Origin: Vicingaceae bacterium
GTDB taxonomy: Bacteria > Bacteroidota > Bacteroidia > Flavobacteriales_E > Vicingaceae
Assembly (NCBI GenBank): GCA_018402765.1
Contig: JAGYIE010000003.1
Location: 1 to 64,000, forward strand
Reading direction: 5' to 3'
Length of the DNA stretch: 64,000 bases
Shown: piece after piece, positions 15,251 to 23,003 of the stretch
Numbering within the stretch: position 1 is the stretch's first letter
How the letters are laid out: the number at the start of each line of letters is the position of its first letter
Notes under the pieces: generated by a model
Told to the model about the DNA's origin: nothing
The model's input: the letters and a program-made list of their open reading frames with translations, nothing else
Database searches by the model: none
Program-made: the position numbers and the translations under genes

Positions 15251-17782
15251 TTATCCCCTCAATATTCCTTTAGCACTTTCATTTTGAGGAGAATCTGAAT
15301 CATCTGTTAAACCTGAGTTTTGAAGAAGATCTGCACAAATAGGTCTTAAACTATCGAAGCTCGGATTCTCAACCATAATCTGCTTTCCTCTATTAAGAAG
15401 ACTTCTTGCTGCGTTTCTGTCTTTCCATTGAATTGAATCAAAATCTCTATCTAAACTGTAGATTAACCCCATAGCATGCTCAAGCTTCTCAAGCTCAAAT
15501 GCCAAATGATTAATTATTTCAATAAGCTGTGGAGTGTTTTTACTATCCTTATCTCTGATAGCCTGCTCTACATCAGGTTTAATCTTATTTACAATTTGGG
15601 TAGTCTGTTCATTTCCTTTTTCACGATTGATTTCTTCAAGACCATGGAATGCTTCTTTCAATTCTTTTTCAAGTTCCGGCCATTCTCTGTCACCAAGTAA
15701 CTTGTCAACAACTTTTAAGGACTTCCTTAAATTTGAAAGTGCTTGCTGCTTAGTATCGGTATCATCCTTTGAACTTTCAAATAGTTTTTTACCTTCATTA
15801 ATCTCTTTTTCAGCTTTATCTAATTCATCAGAGCTAATTCCTTTTTTCTTCAAATCATTAATACTGGCTAGTCCTTTCTTAAATTCATTTTCTAACCATG
15901 CGGATTGAACCGAATCAATTTTTGTTTCACACTCAAATTCATATTCAAATTCTAGATATGGGAAAAATGCTTTTCCTGTTAGCTTTTGAGACTTATCAAT
16001 GTTTAATGTAATATCAACATCGCTATTTTCAGGAAGCAATGAAGGGAAGTCATTACCTGTTATATAGATTGTATTCACATGATGATTATGAATTGCTCTA
16101 GTATCCTCAGCTCCATGTTCACCTTGAAAAATTGAAATTTCCAAATAATCACTTTCCATTCCTGGTCTAATTTGTCTTGGTGTTTTTAAACCATTTCTTG
16201 TTCCAGTAGCAGGAAGTGATTTGTTTTTTTCAAGACCTTGAATCGTTCTGAAAACAACTTTCCCTGAATTAATATCTTGAATCTCGATACCAACATTGTA
16301 TGGCAAGGTCGCTGAACCAACTACTGATCCTTGAATTACATTGAATGAGTTTGGTTCACATTCAAGAAGGTTACCTTTATCGTCATAAAGTGTTACATCA
16401 AACACATTGGTTTTACCTTCGGTGAGTTGTACATCTATAACTTCACCAAGGGTATTAATTTCAACTTTACCGCTTGCCCATGCATTATCACCTCTTTTTA
16501 TTTCAGCGAAAACTTTTTCAGGAATTGTTCCTTCAGTCTTATCTTCTAATATCTTTACGGTAACAAACTCTTCTGTTTCAACAGTTGAGGCTTCATGACC
16601 TATTTCAAGTTGAATTTTAGTTTTATCTCTTGTTTGATCCTTAATTTCTTCTGACAAATCAACCGTAGAAGCATATAAAGCAGCTCCGGTTGAAACTACT
16701 GTCATAGGATCAACACTTGTGTCGGGCTTACATATTTGTTTTTCCAACATTTCTCGGACAATAGGAGACAAAGTTGGTCCACCAACAAGAATTAATGAAT
16801 CTAATGATGAACCTTGAAGATTATTTCGATTTATTAAACTCATCGCACAGTCAATTGCTTTTTGAAAGACAGGAGCTAAAACATCCCTTAATTGCTCTTG
16901 AGTGACCGTTAGATCAATTTCAATTTCTTCTCCATTATCGTCTTCTCCACAATCCCCTGGATCAACGTATATGTTGTGTGAAGAATTGAACGAAAGGTTA
17001 TTCTTGATTTCTTCTGCGAAAAATTTTAAAGCCCCTCTATACTCAGCCTTTTTAACGTCATCACCTAGAATATCATCGATATTATATCTTTCTTGAATAT
17101 GGGGTATAATCAATTGATCAACCACTGCATAATCAAGATTTTTTCCACCTAGATAATTATCTCCCTCTGTGTCAATTACTTTCATGATACCTTCTTCAAC
17201 CTTTAATAAGGCTGCATCAAAAGTTCCTCCACCATAATCAAACACTAGCCAAAAACCATCTTTCTTTTTGCTATCCAACCCATAAGCCATGGAAGCAGCA
17301 ACAGGTTCTTGCAGCACCTCAACATGATCAAAACCTGCTAGTTTTGCAGCTTTTCTTGTGGCATCAATTTGATTACTTTTAAATGCAGCAGGAACAGTGA
17401 TAACTGCTGCATTAATGTTTTCATCGCTTACATATTCCTTTAACCTTTTAAGTACTTCTGCTGATAATTCTTCCGAGGTCAAATCTTTTGAAATATTTGT
17501 ACTATGGTAGGTTTTATCTGTTCCCATAGTTCTTTTAAATTCAACAAACGCATTCAATGGAGCGTTTTTTGCAAGCGATTTTAAGCTATCAGAACGATAC
17601 GATCTGTATGCAGCATCACCAACCATAACGCTTCCTTTCTTATTGTATGCTACACATGATGGGCTTGTGTCCTTTTGGGTGTCAAGCGATTTAATAATTT
17701 TCACCTCACCTTTATCAATTCTAGAGATTGCTGAATTGGTAGTTCCTAAATCAATTCCGTAGTCAATTTTTGTCCTTGCCAT
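15251..17782 (-). CDS. Hsp70/DnaK-type chaperone of the operon
   Basis: 843 residues, far longer than the roughly 640 of housekeeping DnaK. Intact ATPase motifs: DLGTTNSA (11-18), VEFKRTMGT, LQEPVAASMAYG, FDYGGGTFD (181-189) and LVGGPTLSPIVREM. The substrate-binding half is divergent, and a long helical extension of about 200 residues ends in a tail not shared with the paralogue. Expected activity is ATP-driven binding and release of client polypeptides. The usual C-terminal EEVD or DnaK tail is absent. 12 bases follow the GrpE-like gene. It is not the housekeeping dnaK, judging from divergence and setting. Confidence 0.9.
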   Translation of the reverse strand: MARTKIDYGIDLGTTNSAISRIDKGEVKIIKSLDTQKDTSPSCVAYNKKGSVMVGDAAYRSYRSDSLKSLAKNAPLNAFVEFKRTMGTDKTYHSTNISKDLTSEELSAEVLKRLKEYVSDENINAAVITVPAAFKSNQIDATRKAAKLAGFDHVEVLQEPVAASMAYGLDSKKKDGFWLVFDYGGGTFDAALLKVEEGIMKVIDTEGDNYLGGKNLDYAVVDQLIIPHIQERYNIDDILGDDVKKAEYRGALKFFAEEIKNNLSFNSSHNIYVDPGDCGEDDNGEEIEIDLTVTQEQLRDVLAPVFQKAIDCAMSLINRNNLQGSSLDSLILVGGPTLSPIVREMLEKQICKPDTSVDPMTVVSTGAALYASTVDLSEEIKDQTRDKTKIQLEIGHEASTVETEEFVTVKILEDKTEGTIPEKVFAEIKRGDNAWASGKVEINTLGEVIDVQLTEGKTNVFDVTLYDDKGNLLECEPNSFNVIQGSVVGSATLPYNVGIEIQDINSGKVVFRTIQGLEKNKSLPATGTRNGLKTPRQIRPGMESDYLEISIFQGEHGAEDTRAIHNHHVNTIYITGNDFPSLLPENSDVDITLNIDKSQKLTGKAFFPYLEFEYEFECETKIDSVQSAWLENEFKKGLASINDLKKKGISSDELDKAEKEINEGKKLFESSKDDTDTKQQALSNLRKSLKVVDKLLGDREWPELEKELKEAFHGLEEINREKGNEQTTQIVNKIKPDVEQAIRDKDSKNTPQLIEIINHLAFELEKLEHAMGLIYSLDRDFDSIQWKDRNAARSLLNRGKQIMVENPSFDSLRPICADLLQNSGLTDDSDSPQNESAKGILRG

Positions 17783-17794
17783 ATATAGTATTTT

Positions 17795-18736
17795 TTAATT
17801 CTGTGATACTTCAACTTGTGCTCTCTGAATAAGAACATCATTAAAGTTGACCTGAGGTTTAATAATTTTAGTAATGATCTTCTTTCCTTTTTCAAGATTT
17901 TCATCTTCCAAGAAATTGATTACATCTAAATTCATTCTATCCTCATATTCTTTGTTCAATAGATTAACCATTTCATATCCATTAGCAGCGAAATTTGCCT
18001 GAATCCTTTCTATTCCTTTTTCTAATGGTTTTAATCCTTTTGTTCCTTCATCCATTCGGGAAATATTCTTTTGCATTCTTACAATTTCGTCTGCAACTTT
18101 AAGTGCTAATGAATGGTCTTCTTTTTCTAATGGTATTTTAGATGTGGAAGCAACGGACTCAACTTGTTGAATTTTCAACTGGGATTCTAAGACTTCAACA
18201 AGCTTACTATCTAATTTGATACTCTCTTCTTCAAGAGATTTCTTTGTACTATTTATTTGGGATTCTACATCAGTCTTACTTGAGGCAATTCGCTTTCCTA
18301 AAAGCCAAAAAATTATACCTCCAATTAATAATGTAGATAAAGTACCAATGATCCAGTATAATCTATTTTCATCAACATCACTATTTAAAGCGGATATCTT
18401 GCTATCAGCATTGTCTCCAGTTTCCTGAATTTTCGTACCTAAGTCTTTTGAAATAGCAACGATGTTGTTTTTATTTGTATTTATTACATTGGAAACACTA
18501 TCGAGCCTAGTTTTTAGTGATCCGTTTTCTTTTTTCAATTGGGTTATAGCATTACCCTTTTCAATCAATGAATTTCTTTGGGTTTGGTATTTACCGTTTA
18601 GCTTATCAAGTTCTGTTGATTGTTCTTTTAACTGCTGTTTCAAAACAGTTATTTCAATATTTACTAAGCTATCATTTTGGGCTAAAGCTCCAAATGATGA
18701 TAAACCTATAATTGTTCCAAGTATTATTTTTCTCAT
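17795..18736 (-). CDS. Exported membrane coiled-coil protein with a GrpE-like C-terminus
   Basis: 313 residues. An N-terminal signal (1-20, ending GALAQ) is followed by a periplasmic coiled coil (about 25-120), a membrane helix (about 127-146) and a cytoplasmic coiled coil. The last 90 residues, with MDEGTKGLKPLEKGIERIQ, YEMVNLLNKEY and a final beta-type stretch GKKIITKIIKPQVNF then IQRAQVEVS, resemble the four-helix plus beta-wing end of GrpE, the nucleotide exchange factor of Hsp70. Placed directly before the Hsp70 gene, a membrane-tethered exchange factor is a reasonable inference; the match is by eye only. Confidence 0.6.
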   Translation of the reverse strand: MRKIILGTIIGLSSFGALAQNDSLVNIEITVLKQQLKEQSTELDKLNGKYQTQRNSLIEKGNAITQLKKENGSLKTRLDSVSNVINTNKNNIVAISKDLGTKIQETGDNADSKISALNSDVDENRLYWIIGTLSTLLIGGIIFWLLGKRIASSKTDVESQINSTKKSLEEESIKLDSKLVEVLESQLKIQQVESVASTSKIPLEKEDHSLALKVADEIVRMQKNISRMDEGTKGLKPLEKGIERIQANFAANGYEMVNLLNKEYEDRMNLDVINFLEDENLEKGKKIITKIIKPQVNFNDVLIQRAQVEVSQN

Positions 18737-20436
18737 TATTTCTTCTTCTTTATAATCTCTACAAATTGGTCTAATGTTTTACGGATAGCAGTATTTATGC
18801 TCTCTTTATTTTTAAGTTTTTCAACAAGTTTTGGGGAGTACTTGTAATAAAACTTTATAAATTGTTTCCCTAGATAAAATTTATCTAAAAACTCGTCTCT
18901 GAATTTTCGCAATTCCAGTACCTGAGGGTGGTCATAATCACCATAAGCCATTGTGGCTATATAACAGCCTCCACCAGATGAATTACTGCTTGAAGAAGAA
19001 CTAGAACTTGTCCTTGAAGCTGTTCTCATTTGACTTCGTACTGTCTCTAATTGAGAGTTCATTCCTTTTATAGTGGACTTATTATCATTAAACCTTCTTT
19101 TGGTCTCATAATTCATATCTAATGAATCCAACATATTAATGACTTCCACAGCATCAGATACAATACCCGGCAAGAGAAGGAGTTTTGAACGATTGTATTC
19201 CAAACCGCTTTGAGCTTCATTTACTACCTCAATTAGCATTCCTAGAGCATTTCCAACTACAGCACTACTTATACCAAGATATAGTTCGTCATCAGAACCT
19301 AATACACTTCTAATTGATTGTAGTTTATATTTACAGCCACTAACTAATGATTTTGCGTTAGCCGTAGTATCTGATTGATTTTGGAAATTACTGAGCTTGT
19401 TAGTAATATATTCTAGGTCTTCTTTTATTGGAGCAGATTGAGCCCATTCCTCCATTCCTTCAATATTCTCCCTAATCCTATCTTTAGCTTGAGAACCTAT
19501 GGCAATTGAATCTGCATACTTCAAGAGTTTCATTCCTTCTGAACTTGGATCTTTCGATTCTTTCCAAGCCTGAAAATAGTCGATTCCACATTGAAGGATT
19601 TCTTTTGCCAAATTATCAGCAATCATTTTATATTTAAGATCGCTTACGCCTAACATTGACTTAATAGTAGACAAATCATCTTTACTATTGATAAAAAGTT
19701 TCAGTCCTATATCATAAGCTTTAAACTTATCTTCTTTTCTTTTGCTTTTTGTGCTTTCTATTAATGACTCTAAGTTGTGAATCGGTTTTTCTGTGAATTT
19801 TTTTGAGACGTATTTTTTTGTTCCTGAATTACATCCAGTGAACATTTTAGCAGTGCTATTTAAAGAGTATTTCCCATTAAGTTGGGACAGAAGAGTATCA
19901 ACGAGTTTTTCAGCTTGCTTTCCGCTTTCAATTGAATAAGTTTCATCTGCAACTGTGTGCACAAAATCAATAAAACTATCGGAATCAATTAATTTGAATT
20001 TAAGAGAAATCCCATCTGATATTTCCGATTGATTGGTTCCTAAAAGTTTTAATGTCCCTATATTATTAAAGCAAGAAAAATTCTTAGCGGTAATTTCTTT
20101 TCCGTTGGTAACTTTCTCCCAGATTTCCAATGCTTTTTCCTTGTCTCCATTAATCAAATAATTTAGAGCCGTTTCGTCAAAAGGATTAGTTTTAACAAAC
20201 CAAAACAATGAATTTGAAACCTTGTCCGCATTTTGCTCAATATTAGAAAATGCTTTAGTTACATTTTCCTCAGAACGACTTACCGGATTTAAGAAATTAA
20301 AATCTAACTCTGAATCAGATTCTCTACCAATCTTGGCAAACTTCTTTATTTTGCTTTGCTGTCTTTGGAGTTCTCTTTCAGTAGCATTGGATAAAATGCC
20401 TGCAATTCTGTATGGATTTTCGTGTATAAGCTTCAT
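18736..20436 (-). CDS. CFI-box C-terminal domain protein, possible divergent J-like co-chaperone; first gene of the operon
   Basis: 566 residues from the ATG at 20436; a TTG start at 20469 would add 11 residues but would sit on the promoter-like box. The N-terminus (ENPYRIAGILSNATERELQR) recalls the opening of J-domain proteins (NPY.ILG....A...E) but there is no HPD. A helical middle of about 400 residues follows, with a Ser-rich linker at about 480. The C-terminal GGGCYIATMAYGDYDHPQV, LRKFRDEFL and YYKYSPKLVEKL match the CFI-box-CTERM domain. One base overlaps the GrpE-like gene. Role as client adaptor is inferred. Confidence 0.7.
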   Translation of the reverse strand: MKLIHENPYRIAGILSNATERELQRQQSKIKKFAKIGRESDSELDFNFLNPVSRSEENVTKAFSNIEQNADKVSNSLFWFVKTNPFDETALNYLINGDKEKALEIWEKVTNGKEITAKNFSCFNNIGTLKLLGTNQSEISDGISLKFKLIDSDSFIDFVHTVADETYSIESGKQAEKLVDTLLSQLNGKYSLNSTAKMFTGCNSGTKKYVSKKFTEKPIHNLESLIESTKSKRKEDKFKAYDIGLKLFINSKDDLSTIKSMLGVSDLKYKMIADNLAKEILQCGIDYFQAWKESKDPSSEGMKLLKYADSIAIGSQAKDRIRENIEGMEEWAQSAPIKEDLEYITNKLSNFQNQSDTTANAKSLVSGCKYKLQSIRSVLGSDDELYLGISSAVVGNALGMLIEVVNEAQSGLEYNRSKLLLLPGIVSDAVEVINMLDSLDMNYETKRRFNDNKSTIKGMNSQLETVRSQMRTASRTSSSSSSSSNSSGGGCYIATMAYGDYDHPQVLELRKFRDEFLDKFYLGKQFIKFYYKYSPKLVEKLKNKESINTAIRKTLDQFVEIIKKKK

Positions 20437-20466
20437 AAGTGCATTCCAAATATATCCTCGGTAAAG

Positions 20467-20474
20467 CAAAACTA
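20467..20474 (-). promoter_or_regulatory. Candidate -7 box for the chaperone operon (TAGTTTTG)
   Basis: On the minus strand TAGTTTTG matches the Bacteroidota TAnnTTTG -7 element and lies about 31 bases before the ATG at 20436. No TTTG -33 box is found at the expected spacing, so the call is tentative. Confidence 0.4.
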
Positions 20475-20496
20475 AAGTTAGACTTAACCTTTTCGT

Positions 20497-20515
20497 GGTT
20501 TTAAATTTTAAAACC
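20497..20515. promoter_or_regulatory. Perfect 9-bp palindrome upstream of the chaperone operon
   Basis: GGTTTTAAA, one central base, TTTAAAACC. It lies 23-41 bases upstream of the candidate -7 box, where a repressor or activator could act. Seen directly; function inferred. Confidence 0.45.
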
Positions 20516-20587
20516 CAAGTTTAGTGCTTTTTTTCCAAACAATTGCAATTTTGCTTACACATTTTTTACATCTAAACAAAATATTAG

Positions 20588-20617
20588 GATTAGATTATTT
20601 CTGCGAATAATCTAATC
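20588..20617. promoter_or_regulatory. 12-bp perfect inverted repeat between the operon and repeat copy 1
   Basis: GATTAGATTATT, 6-base spacer, AATAATCTAATC. Either an operator for the minus-strand operon or a hairpin; no T-run follows on either strand, so a terminator is less likely. Confidence 0.45.
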
Positions 20618-20645
20618 TCTCAACCGTTTGTGCTTTTATATAGCT

Positions 20646-20764
20646 ACTCCCACAAGCTTTGCATGGTGGAGAATTATGTCCACATCCTGCATAATAAAGT
20701 TCGATATTTGTCGGGTTCCTTGTACATCAACACAAAACCCTCTCAGAATAGGAGGGTTTTGTTG
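20646..20764 (+). repeat. Structured intergenic repeat R, copy 1
   Basis: 119 bases that align without length change to copy 2 at 22442-22560; about 44 bases of the core recur as copy 3 at 33743-33786. It contains an imperfect hairpin (GTGGA, GAATTATG, TCCAC), the core GCATAATAAAGTTCGATATT, and ends in a terminator-like hairpin. All copies point the same way. The copies separate gene modules of the island. Confidence 0.8.
20734..20760 (+). terminator. Rho-independent-type hairpin ending repeat copy 1
   Basis: AAAACCCTC, 9-base loop, GAGGGTTTT followed by GTTGTTT. The stem sequence differs from copies 2 and 3 while the pairing is kept, which supports an RNA role on the plus strand. Confidence 0.65.
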
Positions 20765-20820
20765 TTTATAAGAGAATCTATTTCAACTTATTTTGTACTC
20801 TACTGGCATTTTAGAGAAAA

Positions 20821-20863
20821 ACTATAATTAGCCACTAAACCGAATTTAGTGGCTAATTATAGT
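20821..20863 (-). terminator. 19-bp perfect stem at the 3' end of ATPase gene 1
   Basis: Arms of 19 bases (20821-20839 and 20845-20863) pair perfectly around the 5-base loop CCGAA. The right arm touches the stop codon of the minus-strand ATPase. No T-run follows, so it may be a processing or recombination structure as well as a terminator. Confidence 0.6.
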
Positions 20864-22275
20864 TAACTAAATAAACAATCTATGGTTAGGCTATTAGTTA
20901 CTAAACCTTTAGCATGTTTTCCTTCAATACCCCATGTGGTTAGCATGATGGTATTGATTCCTTTTCTAGTTTTTGTACTTGTTTTAAATTGTACTTCTTT
21001 ATTTCTTAAGTTGTTTGCATAATTAGTGTCCACGGGAAAAGTGCCATTGTAAAATTTTATCTCACATAAATTCACCATGTTATCATCACGGTCTATCACT
21101 AAATCGACTTGTGCGTTCCTATTGCTCCAACTATAATTTTTGGAGTTAATTTGATCACAACGTAGTCCTTTTTTTATGTTTTCCATGTGTTTATAGCAAA
21201 GCATTTCAAATGCGAAGCCACTCCAGGTTTCATATACTTTTTTAGTAAAAAGTTGCTTCCAAGAATTTCCATTGAATGGTTCTATGAATTGTAAATGAAA
21301 AAGGCAGAATTCATCAAAAATTCGATATAATGTTGTTTTTCTTTTGTCTGTATAGGATCGATATTTTTCAACAAAACCAGATTCTATTAACTCATCCATA
21401 GATTTTGAAAACTGTCCACCTGAGCTTAGATTTTGATCTTTTAGTATTTGATCTCTCAACATTCCTTTCTTGGGTCCTTTTGATAAAGATTGAATGATCT
21501 GCTCATGATAGGAACCCTCATCAAAAAGAGATTTAAAAACCTCTTCAAATTCATACTCTAATTGCGCTCCTTTTTGAAAGCAAATTCGATCAATTGCTGT
21601 AACTGAGGAATCTCCATTTTCAACGTGTTCTAAATATTCAGCAATTCCACCAAGTGCCATATAAATCTTTAAAACTTCGATCTCCGGAAGTTGAATGCCT
21701 TTGTAATTAAAAAATTCCTTAACCTCATTCAATTGAAACGGAACAAGCTTTATTTTTCTTGTGATTCTATTATGCAAGCCCCCGCGATTTCGAATTATTT
21801 TTTTTAGCATGTAAGAAGCTGCCGAGCCACATATTACGACTATTAAATCGTTTCTTGTTGTGCAGTAGGTATTCCAGAAATTTTCAAAAGCAGGAAGAAA
21901 TCCAGACCTTAATGTGTCCACCCAAGGAAATTCATCTATGAAAATCACTTTCTTCTTTTGGGTTTGTTTAAGTCCTTTTAAATATTGTTTCAATAAATTA
22001 AAGGCTTGAAGCCAATTTTCTGGTTTCTCATCCTTGAATTTCCCTGAGAATTCTCGCAATTCAAGCATGAAATTTTCTATTTGATCTGGTCGTACACCAT
22101 TTCTCAACCCTGAAAAACTAAAAATAATGTTCTTTGAATAGTGCTCTCTTATTAAATAAGTTTTTCCAATTCTTCTCCTGCCATAAATTGCTATCAATTC
22201 AGACCTTTGCGTATTTAAGGCCTCATTGAGTTTTTCTTTTTCTAATAATCTTCCAACAATATTTTTAGGCATCAT
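20863..22275 (-). CDS. Archaeal-type ATPase with C-terminal DUF234/PD-(D/E)XK nuclease-like domain (ATPase 1)
   Basis: 470 residues. The AAA/STAND-type ATPase part (1-230) shows Walker A YGRRRIGKTYL at about 30-40, Walker B KVIFIDEFPW near 110 and the VICGSAASYMLKK sensor strand. A winged-helix segment follows at about 270-330. The C-terminus has AQVDLVIDRDDNMVNLCEIKF, the D...ExK pattern of PD-(D/E)XK nucleases as in DUF234. These proteins are common in archaea and Bacteroidota; the biological role is not established. Its paralogue is at 33954. Flanked by repeats and inverted repeats on both sides. Confidence 0.85.
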   Translation of the reverse strand: MMPKNIVGRLLEKEKLNEALNTQRSELIAIYGRRRIGKTYLIREHYSKNIIFSFSGLRNGVRPDQIENFMLELREFSGKFKDEKPENWLQAFNLLKQYLKGLKQTQKKKVIFIDEFPWVDTLRSGFLPAFENFWNTYCTTRNDLIVVICGSAASYMLKKIIRNRGGLHNRITRKIKLVPFQLNEVKEFFNYKGIQLPEIEVLKIYMALGGIAEYLEHVENGDSSVTAIDRICFQKGAQLEYEFEEVFKSLFDEGSYHEQIIQSLSKGPKKGMLRDQILKDQNLSSGGQFSKSMDELIESGFVEKYRSYTDKRKTTLYRIFDEFCLFHLQFIEPFNGNSWKQLFTKKVYETWSGFAFEMLCYKHMENIKKGLRCDQINSKNYSWSNRNAQVDLVIDRDDNMVNLCEIKFYNGTFPVDTNYANNLRNKEVQFKTSTKTRKGINTIMLTTWGIEGKHAKGLVTNSLTIDCLFS

Positions 22276-22288
22276 TTAATTTTTAACA

Positions 22289-22323
22289 CAGCCAAAAGTA
22301 ATAAAATATTAATCTTTTGGCTG
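22289..22323. promoter_or_regulatory. Operator-like site 1 upstream of ATPase 1
   Basis: CAGCCAAAAG and CTTTTGGCTG are 10-base inverted arms whose cores AGCCAAAA and TTTTGGCT start exactly 25 bases apart. It lies 14 bases before the ATG of the ATPase gene. Confidence 0.6.
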
Positions 22324-22353
22324 CTAATTAATATTTTTTATATTTTTAAACCT

Positions 22354-22386
22354 AGCCAAAAGGAGTTATTTTTAATTATTTTGGCT
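22354..22386. promoter_or_regulatory. Operator-like site 2 upstream of ATPase 1
   Basis: AGCCAAAA at 22354-22361 and TTTTGGCT at 22379-22386, the same half-sites with the same 25-base start-to-start spacing as site 1. Confidence 0.6.
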
Positions 22387-22441
22387 GAATATAGTTTTTG
22401 AATTTACAAATTATTTGAGCCACATAAGCATTTAACTAACC

Positions 22442-22560
22442 ACTCTCAAAAGCTTTGCGTGGTGGAGAATTATTTCCACATCCTGCATAATAAAGTTCGA
22501 TATTTGTCGGTTGCCTTGTACTTTAATACAAAACTTTCTCATTTTGAAAGGGTTTTGTTG
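22442..22560 (+). repeat. Structured intergenic repeat R, copy 2
   Basis: 119 bases aligned end to end with copy 1 at 20646-20764; most differences lie in the 5' tip and in the terminal hairpin. The imperfect stem GTGGA...TCCAC and the core ATAATAAAGTTCGATATTTG are intact. The terminal hairpin is AAAACTTTC...GAAAGGGTTTT. It is directly followed by a transposase remnant. Confidence 0.8.
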
Positions 22561-22567
22561 CAATAAG

Positions 22568-22737
22568 AAGAAGGAACTAAGAAGCGAATACAATAAACAG
22601 TAGATGTAGAACCTGTATTTGCTCACATAAAAAGCAATTGGAACTCCAAGCGATTTACAATGGAAGGTATAGAAAAAGTGGAATTAAGGTTCGGATTGCA
22701 AGCATTAGCACAGAATCTAAAGAAGAAAAGAGCATAA
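22568..22737 (+). pseudogene. C-terminal remnant of an IS1182-type transposase
   Basis: The frame from 22600 reads VDVEPVFAHIKSNWNSKRF, MEGIEKVELRFGLQALAQN and LKKKRA before a stop at 22735-22737; a shifted frame just upstream reads KKELRSEYNK. The order RS...VDVE.VF..IK...RF...G..KV...F.L.A.AHNL is that of the IS1182-family C-terminus (catalytic Glu in DVEPVF). Only the tail remains, with a frameshift near 22598. No terminal inverted repeat was identified. Confidence 0.75.
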
Positions 22738-23003
22738 TAAAGCTAAGAACGTACTAACAACAGAAATAAAAAAACTGATATCAAAAAACTCAAAAAAAAC
22801 GCCCAATTTATTTAATGAGACGGCTTCTTTTTGTTTCATTTTTTTGGCAAAACTTAATAGTAATTTATGAATATTCGTAATGAATCATAATTCTGTAATG
22901 TTTGCAATTACATGTCTATCTAATAATTTCATACCAAAATAGCTCAGATACCTTAAAAACCCTTATATTTATAAAGTTAATATAAAAACAAATTTTTTTT
23001 AAT
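22738..23003. other. AT-rich intergenic region
   Basis: 266 bases without an open frame of note, with several A-runs and the leader AACAAATTTTTTTTAAT just before the start at 23004. No consensus TAnnTTTG box was found. Confidence 0.5.

Noticed and set aside
15251-17782. Housekeeping dnaK
   Set aside because: 843 residues, divergent substrate-binding part, no DnaK tail, and set in an operon without dnaJ.
20646-20764. Minus-strand reading of the repeat gives YYAGCGHNSPPCKACGSSY, like a zinc ribbon
   Set aside because: No start codon in frame, the second copy loses the Cys residues, and the sequence is conserved as DNA with hairpins; treated as a non-coding repeat.
22429-22501. Classical attC core sites in repeat copy 2 (ATTTAAC and GTTCGAT)
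   Set aside because: GTTCGAT does not fit GTTRRRY and copy 1 lacks the matching RYYYAAC; attC remains only a hypothesis.
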